Source: Coffea arabica (Eukaryota > Streptophyta > Magnoliopsida > Gentianales > Rubiaceae). Taken from it: a stretch of DNA of 64,000 nt. The position numbers and the translations under genes were made by a program. How positions within the stretch are numbered: position 1 is the first letter of the stretch; every line of letters begins with the position of its first letter. The DNA lies in the NCBI RefSeq assembly GCF_036785885.1, contig NC_092320.1, forward strand, positions 10,293,557 through 10,357,556. The letters run 5' to 3'. Of this stretch, positions 49,016-60,600 are shown in pieces. The notes beneath the pieces are model-generated. The model worked only from the letters and a program-made list of their open reading frames with translations. It was not told where the DNA came from and did no database searches.

Positions 49016-49756
49016 CATACTTCTTAATCAAAACATTTAATTGAGAGTCAAAATTATAAGTAAATGCGAATGGTCTACGAACTCATGTCACAAAAGAAAA
49101 TTCCACGGAGTGAGTATTATTTATCGGAACACGGTAGTCATTGTAATACTACCAAACGACCAATAAGAAGCCAGTAGTAATATTTTGTACATAGAGTCGT
49201 TACACGATATTTCACTCATGAATTCATTCACCCCTGAAGTTTCAATAATCAATGGTTCACGGCAATCAATCAATCAATCCTAAGGGAGTAGTAGGAATCA
49301 AAAGTATGCATTTACTAATAGGAATGAATGAATGAATAATCCTAAGGGAGTAGTGTTATCCTAACCCAATATCCCTAATACTACAATCCAGTGACTAATA
49401 TAAGATGCTAATATTCAGCTTTCATCCACTCAAAAAATTTTCAATAATCATTTATTCATTCGTTGATGCTGTTATTTAGAACACAATAGTGATAAATAGT
49501 GCTAAGCCGTAACTAATGTGATGGAAATTTCTCTACTAGTAGTAATAGGAATGACTATTGGAAAGGTGCTTACCTAACCACATTAATTTAACACATGCAA
49601 AGCTAATACATAACTCCTCCAAATAGATTTTGTGATTATTCATTTATGTATTACGTTGATAGGCAGAAGTTAAAAAAAAGTTTTTTTTTTAGGCTCTGAA
49701 ACGCGTAATGTCTTAAGTAGTTTATATAGTCCTCAGTCATGATATCCTGCACGATT
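49012..49756. other. intergenic, no gene seen
   Basis: Contains a local near-duplication of CCTAAGGGAGTAGT (about 49279 and 49342) with flanking CAATCAATCAATC and GAATGAATGAATG tetranucleotide runs. No gene. Confidence 0.5.
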
Positions 49757-49899
49757 GTGTTTGGATTGTATTTTTTTAGATTTTTTGTAGAAAAATTATT
49801 GTAACGATTTGATATATGTGAAGTAAAAAGATAATAAAAAAATATGTTCACGGAAAACGTAGCAATTTTTCTTTAAAAAACTGCTGTCCAAACAGGGCA
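49757..49899. mobile_element. hAT-like MITE, family B copy 2
   Basis: TGTTTGGATTGTATTTTTTT at the left and CTGCTGTCCAAACAGGGCAC at the right. ATTATTGTAACGATTTGAT and a GATAATAAAAAAATATGTTC run inside match the element at 10561-10716. Confidence 0.55.
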
Positions 49900-49969
49900 C
49901 AATTTCCGACGGCAAGTCTTAGTCCAGAGCCCACTTGACTCAGCCCAGCCGCTACCTCCTCTTGAGTAA

Positions 49970-50920
49970 GTGCCTGTTTGGTAACATAAAAAAGTGCTGA
50001 AATTGAATTCATTCAGACATTCAGATGTTGTGGGTGTTTGATAAATAAAAATTCACCTGCTGAACTTATTAAGTGGTGCTGAATTTGTATGTATTTTTTT
50101 CAGCACAAGAATCGTAGCTGAATGTTTAATTTGATAAGAGTCAAGAGATTTACTTCAACTACTTTATCATTCTACCAAATATATCCCTGTTTGTTAATTA
50201 CATTCAAAATCCTTATTTAATTAAACAACCTAATATTCCCTATTCAAAATCCTTATTTAATTAAACAAAACAACTTGATATTCTCTATTCAAAAATTTTT
50301 TTTAACAATAATATTTTTTTGCAGTAATTTTCATCCACAAACATTTATATTTTGATATTTTTTTTGTGCAAATAAATATTATTTATGTGATGCAGCTTAT
50401 CCACACACACATGACTTTATGACACCATATCGAAATATTAGATATTGGTTGTCTGATTTTCGAAATGGTTCTCGTCCAAGATCAAAAGAAGAACGCTTTA
50501 AACCAAGCACATGCAAGATTGAGAAATGTAATTGAACGTGCTTTTGGAGTATTAAAAGCTCGTTTTCCCATTCTCAAAACGATGAAACCATACCCTTTTT
50601 CCCACACAAAGAAACATTGTCATTGTATGCATTGCTCTTCACAATTATTGTCATTTTCATACCTAACAATTTTAAGTTAATTAAATCATAGGTTCTATTT
50701 CCTTTTTGGATTAAAAGATAGAAGGGCAAAATTGTACAATTTAGCTTATTAAGCATTAAGTTATGAATATTTATCAAACAGTATAAATAGATTCAGCATT
50801 AAGATTCAGACATTCATATATCTCTTTTCAGTACTTAAAATTCAGCAAATTAATTATTTCAGTATTCAGAATTCAGAGTTCAGAATTCAGAATTCAGATT
50901 CAGTGTTATCAAACGGAGCC
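49970..50920 (+). mobile_element. PIF/Harbinger derivative with transposase remnant
   Basis: A 951-bp element with ends GTGCCTGTTTGGTAACA and, complemented, GGCTCCGTTTGATAACAC. It is flanked by the 3-bp duplication TAA (49967-49969 and 50921-50923), the target-site size of PIF/Harbinger. The subterminal right end is dense in ATTCAGAATTCAG repeats. It contains a short transposase fragment at about 50465-50620. Confidence 0.82.
50465..50680 (+). pseudogene. Harbinger (DDE-type) transposase fragment
   Basis: A 71-codon frame with NALNQAHARLRNVIERAFGV followed by LKARFPILKTMKPYPF, the conserved C-terminal block of plant PIF/Harbinger and ALP1-like nucleases. Only this block remains. The downstream sequence is frameshifted, so no active enzyme is made. 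Confidence 0.88.
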
Positions 50921-51914
50921 TAAGTCTTAACTAGCATTTTTTTTTTTTTGTGAAGGAGTCTTAACTAGCATTTGATGCAGGGCACAACAAAGTGAGGATA
51001 ACCATTAATTAATTAATATTTAACGTACCAAGGACCGGACGGGTTGGTATTCCGGAAATCACTCATGCTTTCTACCCAAAAAAAAACCACTCATTCTTAG
51101 CCCTTAGGAACTGCTTGCTTGCTGGTACTATTTCAAATTCTTCAATTTTCCCCGCGTACATGATACAACTGCTACGCATTGTCAGATTAAAGTCCGAGCA
51201 TAATAATTAGAAATGAAAAGGATATGAGAAGGGGTGAGAGGTGTAAAAAAAAAGAAAAGAAAAGAAAAGAGTGTGGTGTCCCCATCCATGCTAACTTGCC
51301 CAAGAAAACTTTGAAGAATTTCTAATTATCTACCAGAAGTTACATGATAAGAAAATGCTATCATCGTTCCAAGTGAAGGAAACAAAGGCTTAGATGGAGG
51401 AGGATTTGATGGTAAAGCAAGAGAAATTATGAGTAAAAAATTTTAGATTCGAAATCTCCTACTTACTTACGGAAAAAGGAAAAAAAAACTTACGTGCAAA
51501 ATTGCAATCATATTTAAAGCTGGGCGCTTCTTTCGTGAAATAGACTTGCATGATAGGCCAGAACCGATTAAAAGGTCAATCACATTATTGTGAATAAGAA
51601 CATCCGAAAAAAAAAGGGACAGAAAGAAGGGAAAGAAGAAGATGCTGCATTGAGGAAAACAAGAAGTGTGATTTGTATTTTTGAGCAGGATAACAACTCT
51701 GACTTGCTAGTTTTGCAGGTTTAGGATGATTTGCTCTGCTTCTGCTTTGAATATCAGTGTAGGATAGATCATAAAGCAGGAAACTCTGAACAGTGCGCCG
51801 ACGGATGAAATTGGAAAGTTTTTACCTAGTAACTGCTCCGGGTCTAGTTTTAAGTTTCTTTTGTTGTGTTGTGTGTGAGAATTTTAAAAATTCAAAAGAA
51901 GGGAAAAAATGAAC
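50921..51914. other. intergenic, no gene seen
   Basis: A purine-rich tract (AAAAGAAAAGAAAAG) lies near 51249-51270. No coding region or defined repeat supported. Confidence 0.5.
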
Positions 51915-51923
51915 TTCAAAAGA

Positions 51924-52312
51924 GGAAAAATATCGGTTTTTCATCCCTAAATTTTGAGTCATGGGCATATTTCGTCCTCAATCTTTTTGACATAACACAT
52001 TTAGTATTTGAACTATCAATTTTTATCCTCCAATGAAAAACTAATTAGTAATTTGAACGAAAATTGGACACCTGATGAATTTGAATCCGTTGACTGAAAA
52101 GCCTTGCATAACTTAAAATTAGCAAAATAGGACAACTAGTTTTACTCTCCCAACTCCAATTTCCATTTATATTGATTAATTTCTTATTTGAGGATGAAAT
52201 TGGTAAAAAATTGACAGTTCAGATACTAAATGTGTTATGCAGGAAGTTTAAGAACAAAATATGTGAATATGTGCATGACCGAAAATTTAAGGACGAAAAC
52301 TGGCATTTTTCC
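51924..52312. mobile_element. small MULE with perfect 9-bp target duplication
   Basis: A 389-bp element with arms of about 130 bp, starting GGAAAAATATCGGTTTTTCA and ending in the complement of GGAAAAATGCCAGTTTTCG. Both arms contain ATAACACATTTAGTAT(T/C)TGAAC. It is flanked by identical ttcaaaaga (51915-51923 and 52313-52321). Non-autonomous. Confidence 0.88.
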
Positions 52313-52321
52313 TTCAAAAGA

Positions 52322-52698
52322 AGACAAAATCCGCTCCACGTTTTCTTTTTCAACTGCTGTTCAATTTTCTAATTTTCTAGAGGAGTATTATTACAGCAGT
52401 TGTCGCGGTACCAGTAGCTAGAATTATAGAACTGTGCTCATGCCACCAAACCAAACCACCTGAGTCCCACAATGTCCAAAAACCACCAATACCGCCGCCG
52501 CCTCGGCCTACCCCGGTTTTAACTCACTCCCATTAGCTTAGATCAAATGTAACCCTGCAGAGCCTTGAGTCTTGACCACCCCCTACTGTTACTATTTACA
52601 GTAGTGAAGCCTCTTTAAATCTTTTTACTGCTTCGTATATTCGTATTATTTTAGCCCCTTTCCCCCGAACGTTTTCCACACAACCAACTCCTTCCAAT
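52322..52698. other. 3' flank of the small acidic-protein gene
   Basis: No gene seen. Probably 3' UTR and downstream DNA of the minus-strand gene ending at 52699. Confidence 0.45.
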
Positions 52699-53332
52699 TT
52701 ACCGTGCCCCACCTAACAAATCCTCCTCACCCAGAAGAAGTTTCACCCACATATTTTCACCGTCACCGTCAGAAGGAGTCGTCTCGCACAAGTCACTGCT
52801 GCCGCTTGGCGATTTTACAAAAATACCCTCCAGATAATCATTTCCCCCCCTCCACCCACCACCCCGGGCTATTACCTCCTCCTCCTCCTCCTCCGCAGCG
52901 GCGTCCGAGCCCCACGCTCCACGGCTATCGGTCTCATCCACGTTCAGCTCCCTAGCCAGCTTCCTCAACGCAACCCGAAAGCTTCCCATGTCGACGCTCG
53001 CCATGACCGTTGAGTCGGAGTCCGAGTACGACGACCCGCAAGACTCCTCGTTGCCGTTGATGGTGACGTAGGCCGACGACGACTGAAAAATCACCGGCGT
53101 CATGTACGGGTCCTCGATGAACCTCACCTTAACGTTAAACTGCTGCGCTGACGACGACGAAGCCTCCAAGGAGGAGGAGTCCAAGAGCTCCGAAAGCTCC
53201 GTGACAGGCCAATGAGGCCATCACGTCGTCTTGATCCTGGTCGCCGTCGCCCTCGGTTCTGAGCTTTTTCCGGACGACGTCGTAGTCACATTCAGTCGTT
53301 TGTCTCTTTCCAGTTCCTTCTTCTTCTTCCAT
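52699..53332 (-). CDS. small acidic plant protein, apparently frameshifted
   Basis: Two overlapping frames fit one protein of about 210 residues. The first part (from ATG 53332) reads MEEEEGTGKRQTTECDYDVV, then VRKKLRTEGDGDQDQDDVMASL. At about 53201-53215 the coding sense moves by one base to VTELSELLDSSSLEAS, FNVKVRFIEDPYMTPVIF, SSSAYVTINGNEESCGSS, a run of six Glu, and a C-terminus ending LLLGEEDLLGGAR. The span is 634 nt, one base more than a multiple of three, which fits a single-base insertion. If the break is real, the gene makes either a 65-residue N-terminal product or a 161-residue product from internal ATG 53184. An assembly error is equally possible. Composition is acidic and serine-rich without a signal peptide or membrane segment. 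I do not recognise a named family. Confidence 0.65.
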
Positions 53333-53515
53333 TTTCTTCGCCAGGAGAGCAAAGGGGTGGTGGTTTTTAACTTTTTTTTGGGGGAGAAAGGGTGGACGCG
53401 AAAAAAAGAGAGATTTTACTGGAGGAATAAGGTAAGGATGAAGAGGTGTCGGAATTTCTCACATTGTGAGTGGAGGCTGTGGGGTAATGAAGACCACTGG
53501 GATTGGGGAGGTGGG

Positions 53516-53530
53516 CTTATATATATATAG
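53516..53530 (-). promoter_or_regulatory. TATA box of the small acidic-protein gene
   Basis: On the minus strand CTATATATATATAAGCCC lies about 185 bp upstream of ATG 53332, a suitable place for a core promoter followed by a 5' leader of about 150 nt. The leader contains GGG/CCC homopolymer-rich DNA. Confidence 0.5.
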
Positions 53531-53562
53531 ATTTCGGGTTTTTTTTTATGTTTTTTGTGTTT

Positions 53563-54193
53563 GGGGGGGGGGGGTTTGGAGCCTGTAGGCTGTGGGAATG
53601 AATGTATAGTAGATTGCAGGAGAATGAAAATGGAGGGAGGGGTGAGTGGTTTTGACTGAGTTGACGGTGCCACGCGAAGAATGAGGGGATTTGGGGTAGA
53701 GAGATAGTGACGCGGGGAGTAGGTGATGACGTGGAGGAACTCTACTAGACTACAACTGCTTATTAGGCCCTTCGTTGAATTGGAAGTTACATACTTTGGT
53801 ACTACTACTAATGTGTGTGTGTGTGTGTGTGTGGCAGTGCAGGATTGGGAGTGTGAGACTGGAGGGTGGAGGAGGTTAGGGAGGAATCCATTATCCATCT
53901 CTCCATGCTAGGACCTGCTAACTAGTCTGGTACTACTAGTAAATGAGGAACTGAGGAAGTAGTACTCCACTACTTTGCTTTGCTGCTAGTACAGACGAAG
54001 ATGGAAGTGAAGGGTGGATGGATGGATTGATGGTCAAAGGTGATGATTAAAATCGGTTTGCTGAAATTGGTAAAATCAGTTACCGTACTGAAATGAAACT
54101 GTGGATGTGGATGACGGATGGTCAAAGGTGATGATTCAAATTGGTTGGCTGGAGTCCGTTCTGGAATTATTTGTCATCAAAAGATTGGTTATA
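53563..54193. other. upstream region with simple repeats
   Basis: Contains a run of about 10 G near 53564-53573 and (GT)n at about 53812-53832. A minus-strand open frame of 160 codons across 53416-53898 is low-complexity (proline, histidine-threonine) and overlaps the promoter, so it is not called. Confidence 0.45.
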
Positions 54194-54202
54194 TATATAT
54201 AT

Positions 54203-55573
54203 GGGTAAAATACATTAAACCCCTTGTGATTTGGGTTATTATCATAAAGCCTCCTCGTTGTTTAAAAACCCCCCATATAAATTCTTTGTGCTTTGGACTT
54301 CTTTGGAAAATGGATGAAAATCATCCAAATTGATTGAAAGTGAATTACACACGCTTGACAAGCGAGTGTGATAACAATACATCAAGGGTAATGTGGTAAT
54401 TTTACATTTTTTTTCTTTTCTTTTTTTCCTTGTTCTTTCTTTGTTTTCTTTCTTCTGAACTATCTGGAGTAGAAAAACATAAGAAACAACTGAAGCAAAA
54501 TCAACACCAACCTTTGTTAATCTTACTTTTCTTTTTTTCTTCTTTCCTTCCTCCTTCTTTTTCTTCCTTTTTTTTTTTCATTTTTTCTCCTTTCCCTTCT
54601 GGTGCAACTACAAGTAGAAACCTAAAGCTCCATTACCTTTGATAAACCCTCTCAAATCAGACTTGAATTTCTCTCACCAACTCAAAATCTCCCTTAAACA
54701 TACAATTCATTCGATTTTTTAAACCAGAGACACCACCATCTCATAGCCTTCAGGTGATCCCTTTCCCCTTCGTTCTCATCCACCGCCACCATCAATTCGC
54801 TTCGCCGCTGTTGCCATCGGCACTACTGCTTAGATTTCCTGGTATAGGTCACATTGCCAAGTCCGTCAATGACTACAAGGCCAGTCTAGATCTCATTTCG
54901 ATAGATAATCTGCCTAAGCCACTCGCCATTGCAGACGTCTCTCCAACTCCGATGCATGGCTTGAAGCTCCATATTGCCCATCAAGGTGTTCCCGGAGCTT
55001 TCAGCGAAGCCACTGTCGGCAAAGTTTATATGAACATGCGAAGTGGGTTATCGGGGGTAATTCTTAATGTGTAGACATTTTTGATCTAGTGATTTTTGTG
55101 AAGAAATTTTGTGGGTTTTAGTTGAATTTTGATTTCTCATTGCCTAAATCTAATACAAGTTGACTTTAATTTGAGCGGTTTCTATTTAATTTAGTATTGA
55201 GATTCTTGGCGTTGATATTAATTTGATTTGATCCATTTCAGTATGAAGGAAGAAAAGAAAAGGAAAAGGAAGAAAAATGCAAAAAAAAAAAGAGGTATGG
55301 TATAAATGATTGATAGTTGAACCTAGAGATGATGACAATGGAAAGGACATCAGTGTTTGCAGCATGAAAGGCAGGTTGAACCTAAATTAACTATTGGTAC
55401 ATTTTGAAAACGGGGTTAGCATTGGAATTTAACGTCTTTCCGTCAATTTGGATGATTTACATCCATTTTCCAAAAAAGTCCAAAGCACAAGGAGTTTATA
55501 TGAGGGTTTTTAAATAATGAGGAGGTTTTATGACAATAATCCAAACCACAAGGGGGTTTAATGTATTTTACCC
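54203..55573. mobile_element. Pack-MULE carrying an arogenate dehydratase gene fragment
   Basis: A 1371-bp element bounded by 138-bp terminal inverted repeats (54203-54340 and 55435-55573) that start GGGTAAAATACATTAAACCC. The repeats match at most positions. The flanking 9-bp tatatatat on both sides fits a Mutator target duplication, though it is low-complexity. The interior (about 54350-55430) is not transposase; it contains a recognisable piece of a host plastid enzyme gene (54830-55065). The size, inverted repeats and captured exon are the defining features of Pack-MULEs. Confidence 0.88.
54754..55074 (+). pseudogene. ADT: captured arogenate/prephenate dehydratase (ADT) fragment
   Basis: The frame of 106 codons reads, from about residue 40, DYKASLDLISIDNLPKPLAI then ADVSPTPMHGLKLHIAHQGV and PGAFSEATVGKVYMN. 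This matches the start of the catalytic domain of plant arogenate dehydratases (LPKPL, SP-PMHG, AYQGVPGA-SEAA-GKAYPN), plastid enzymes of phenylalanine synthesis. Only the last part of the transit-linker region and the first 35 or so residues of the domain are present. After KVYMN the match ends and the frame soon stops. Substitutions such as YQGVPGAY to HQGVPGAF indicate relaxed constraint. It cannot encode a working enzyme, but it could be transcribed as a chimeric RNA. Confidence 0.88.
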
Positions 55574-57670
55574 TATATATATATATATACACACACACAC
55601 ATATATATAAGCTGAGATGTGAGTCGACCAGGGGCCTTTTCCGGCCGGGGAAGGTAAAGCAAAACGTTCTTTTAGCAGTCTGGCTTTTTATCCGGAGAAA
55701 CTCCACCTACCAACTGCCAAGCGGTAGTAAATTCTTTTTTTAAAAATGGTAGTAGTACTACCTTCTAGCAGTGTACAATTGAATTCGGGCGTCAGTCTCC
55801 CCCTTTTGTCCTTTTTATCCACGCCACCTCTGAGCTCTCTAGCCAGAGTCTGGTACTACGTACTACCACTACTACTACTCCGACCAAAGAATGCTGCTGC
55901 CAAGTCGGACTCAAGAGGTGTTTCTTGCAATGCAATAATGTAGGGTGTAGATGATGGGTCTTCTCCTGCAGTTCTCTAGTTTATGTAATCTTATCTTTGT
56001 GAGTTTAGTGGGTCTTTCGTATTACCTCTAAAATATAGTTGAGTTCTTATCTCTGCTTAAAATAGGATACCATAAAGCGCAACGTTTACCATTTGTATTT
56101 CACCTCAAAAAAAATAAAATAAATTTAAGCGTCCTTAATTTCATCATAGAATATTTTATTGGTTAAATGCACGACGTCGTGCTCGTAAAGAAAAAGAAAA
56201 TTGGACCGTGTTGCTTGATTTTGAAATGGCATCGTGAAGTTAAACTGTCCAATTTCGGAGTAACACCAAAGCGTATTGAACCGTATACAAATTTGTGACC
56301 AGATTTTTCTGTCCCTTTTCAGTTTCCGGCGATGCTTTTCACTCCAAGGTGCTCATTTGGAGCTGACCATATGAGAGGGGGGGGGGGGGGTAAAACGTAG
56401 CAATTCAATAAAGAAATTGAAGAGGGAGGAAAAGTAAATATTTTTTATCCTGCTACTGCTCGGACTGTGTAATTATATGCTTCAATATCTTCAGGGAAAC
56501 CTTAATATATCTTGCACGACGTAAAGGTCAAACTACGTGTGTGTATGCGATCTAAAAACTTCAGAAAGTAGAATCAATGAATATAATTTTGGCCGAAATT
56601 GCTAGATGTGCTCTTTTTTTCCGGATACAGAAACAAACACACACACTGAATTAGACTAAGCACGACAGTTAACGGATAAACCGACCGATAAACAAGCCAT
56701 CTAAAGGGGACTCATAGAGCAACTCGATCCAGCCAATTGATTGCTAGATGTGCTCTCGATACATAGATTTTCTAGTAATTTTTTATCGAAAGGCGATTGT
56801 ATAAAGTCGGTATAGGCTGTTCCTTTTTGGGCCATATATCCCCACCCAAACGAAACAAAGATTAAAAGTGTGAAAAATTGACCTAATTGTGAAGCACGTA
56901 AATATCATCATTTAAGGAAACTCATTATTACGGTATAAATAAAGCACATATTCAACAAGACTAAAGAGACTGGCTACCTTACCTAGCTGGTGGGTTGCTC
57001 GCCGTTGTCGAACTTGAGTTGGCACGGTGTGCAACTTTGAACAGCAGTTGAACTCCACCTGCGCAGGAATCTAGTTAATCCAAATTTCCGAAGATCAGCT
57101 CCTTGAACTACCACTCCTACACAATGCCACCAAACCAAACCACAGCACCTACCACCACATCTTCCATCCAAATTTTATCTCATCAGCCGGCCGAATTCCA
57201 TGCTCCAACAATCCTCAGAACCTTCTCTCAGCCTATTGGTTGTTCTTCAGTAAATTATCTTCATTGTTATTGTTGAATCCAATATTCATTATCCGCTTCA
57301 CCTGAAAATTTCCCAACCACTTCTATGGAAACAATTGAGCATTAAAATATAAATTTCCTTGTCAAACACCGTAGGCCTCAGCTGCTCGCACCCGTAATTC
57401 ACCAGCATTCAATAATTAGTATCAACGGCAGAGAATGTTGGACCCATGATTGGTAAAATACCGAATCACATATGCAGATCCTACAGAATTGTAAACTGGC
57501 AGAATCAAGTCGGAACACAAATTCCACAGTTCTAAATGCTAGAATATACTACCGGCTATTCCAGTTCCTCTACCAAGGAAAACAAAAAGAAAATACCCCC
57601 GGAGTACAATGCTAGATACAGAAACAGTTTTTAACAAGAAGTTCAGCAGCTCAATGAACCATTAACTCTC
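55574..57670. other. intergenic between the Pack-MULE and the MSI4-like gene
   Basis: Starts with TA/CA microsatellite DNA (55574-55610) and includes a run of about 13 G near 56378-56390. Short frames, such as 56983-57171 on the minus strand, have no family match. The last few hundred bases are probably the 3' UTR of the minus-strand WD40 gene. Confidence 0.45.
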
Positions 57671-60600
57671 TCAAGCCTTGGAAGTGCACTCGATTACATG
57701 ATCTTTGAAATGTTGGAGCTCAGCTAAAACCTCATCCTCAGGCCTGTATAATAAGTCAGTCATGCGCCATATCTGCAAATTACAACCACCAGATGCAAAA
57801 TCAAGGGAAAACCGTCAAGAGGGATCAAAGCCAGTAGAATGCTACATCTGCCAAGAATACCACCACCCCCATAAAAGAAGAAAACATCTCATACCTGTAA
57901 CGTGCCCCCACCACCGCTACTTTCACCATCATCAGAAACACTGACAACCGTCCATGGATCAGAGGCATTCCAGTGAAAGTCGACAACTTTGTCCCTGGAG
58001 AACATATAGAGAACATTTTCACTATCAAAAGATCTTAACATTGTCTATAGGCCAACAAGCATCCAGATAAGAGAAATATGTTTGCCATTAGTACTGAAAT
58101 TACGACTGAGCCAGTAAGGATGCAAATCAAATGCTTTTTAATCGTTTAGACTAGATAGAAACGAAAACCAATAGTAAGTTTTTAATTGTGTTTTTCTAAG
58201 AATAATTCACCATGGTCCATTGTTGATGGCACACAAATATTTTGATTTGACACAGCCAGAGGCAGATGGCAAGAACAGAATATCTCAAGTTAAGCAGCCA
58301 GAAGTAAAGATGATTTCTGCAAGTCCAAAATATAACTTAAATATCATTTAGATATCACAATACTTTTAACAAACAAATGAGTCAACCCGTGCAGGTGAAC
58401 CACACATGGATTGAATAGACTAGGTCAGCCACCAATAATTTACTGCATAGTGCTAACTAACCTGTGCCCAGCATGTTGGAAAAATAACCCAGGAGGACTA
58501 CTTGGAGACCTTGTCCCGCTTTCTATCTTTTTGCCAACCTACAGGACAAGCAAGGAAAGAAATTAGTCTCATAGAAATCAGATGGTATATATGAGATGTA
58601 CATATAGTCAGTTCGCAGGCTGATGTGAGAAGCTGATTACAATCTTACACATTCGCATTCAGATATATTGACATATGACAGCAATTGAAAATTTTCCTAT
58701 CATAGAATATGATTTGTGAGAAATTTCTTAACCATAGCCCTCTGTAGAAGAGTTGACAGCAAGCCCATAAATAACGAGAGCGCAAGAGAGGGGGGGGGGG
58801 TCGCAGAGAGAGAGAGGCTTCAACACCTTTTCATAATCCCAGATGTTCAATAAACCATCCTCTGCAGAGCTCCCAAAGACAGTGGACTTGTCAGGAGACC
58901 ACTGGAATAGAAAATAATTGCTTGGTTATCAGAAGTATTCAATAGATACATATAAATCGAAAGATTCAAGAACAAAATGATCACCTGAACACAAAGAACA
59001 GCAGCTGTATGACCTTCAAATTTATGCACTAGTGACTCGACTCCATCAGTTGTTAGTTTCCGGCGATCAAACAAGCGAACAGAGTGATCTGCAGACCTGA
59101 AATAACAGCATGACTCAACAAAGCTTCTAAACCTTTTTTGCAAATCAAGTTGCAGAGATCTGAACAAATTATGTTTGGAGTTTCACGCATACAGAATTCC
59201 TCACAAATGTTTTTGGCATTTGCATTCCAATATCCATTTGTACCTTTTACCTCAATCAAATGACAACACACCCATATCATCCTGGTAAAGCCCTCCTACC
59301 AGACCTCCATATGACACTTAACATTTTTGTCTTTAACAAATTTCCCTTTGGGGTACTCAAGCTTTCATGTACTCTATCCTATTTACTTGCCTCCACTTAT
59401 CCTTTGATCTCGACTTCTAGCCATGTACATGACATACAACAATCTCAGAGACCATCCGCAGTCAAAATCATTAGATTTAAACGTGAACTGGTTATTCTGC
59501 TTGTACAAGAAGCCCTCACAACAGCAGAAGTCATTTGAAGATTGACGTTGTCTAATGAATCAGATAATTCCAAGTATACTCTTCCTTTCCTTCCCATAGT
59601 ACTCTAACGCTACTATCCTTGCGAATTTAACTGAAGGCTAAAAGAGATTTTTGCATTATAGATCCAAAAAAAGGTGGAAACCTGGGTCACATCACTTGAG
59701 TAATTTGGTGACACTAATATGGGAACAATTAATAGATAAAAGACTCTTCTGCAGACAAATCTCAAACATCTATCTAATTCTGCCTATCAACATTAGATTA
59801 CAGACTATGATTAGGGAAGGAAGTTAATTTCATTCAAGAAAGAAAAGGGGCAAGAAGTTTCAAATCTACAATTTAACAATTGATAATATTCTGTGTGGAC
59901 CTTTTCAAGTACCATAGGCAATACTTAGTTTGGGAAAACCACGACAAATACAGATAGAGAAACACAATTAAGTTGCATCTTCGAGAACCAACAATCCTGG
60001 ATCAATCAGGTTGAAAGAGTTGAAAGCAGAAAGGAAGCAGAATCTGCTACACCAACAAGCTGATACAACTGAACTTCTTTTAGATTTAACAATTCATAAA
60101 AAACTAGTAATAGCTTGAAGCACTACAGTGTGGAAACGAGGAAACTTGTAGAAACAAACCACATATCCACAAGCAATATGAATATGGACTGTGAGAAGCT
60201 ACAGTTGGATAGCATCAGCAGCCATATCTTTAACAACATGATGACACTCAAAACAGTTTTAACGTCAATAGAAAGAAATCCCTGACGCTTTACAGTTACA
60301 AGCATACCCAGTGAGAATCAGGTTTTGATCATGAGGATTCCAATCCACACAGTGGAGATCAGCATTATGTGCCTTTTCAACCTATTCGAGCAGTGAAAAA
60401 GGAACTCCAGATTAATCCAAACAATAAGTTTGTACAACACTAATAAGGAACTTATATTGAAAACTAAGAAACAAGAGTGATAAAATAATCCAACAATAAA
60501 TTTGTATAGCACTACTGAGATATTTATGCTGAAAATGAGGATAACATGCGCCAAAAATTGCTATAACGAAACATTAGCCAGTCAAGGCCAACACCTAACA

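Noticed and set aside
49261-49360. Possible CRISPR-like or structured array from CAATCAATC and GAATGAATG runs with repeated CCTAAGGGAGTAGT
   Set aside because: Only two copies and tetranucleotide slippage; plant nuclear genomes do not carry CRISPR arrays.
53416-53898. 160-codon minus-strand frame upstream of the acidic-protein gene
   Set aside because: Built on (GT)n and C/G homopolymers and overlapping the TATA box; no domain seen.
56983-57171. 62-codon minus-strand frame resembling a short Trp/Cys-rich protein
   Set aside because: No family motif, no splice continuation, and the position fits 3' flank of the MSI4-like gene.
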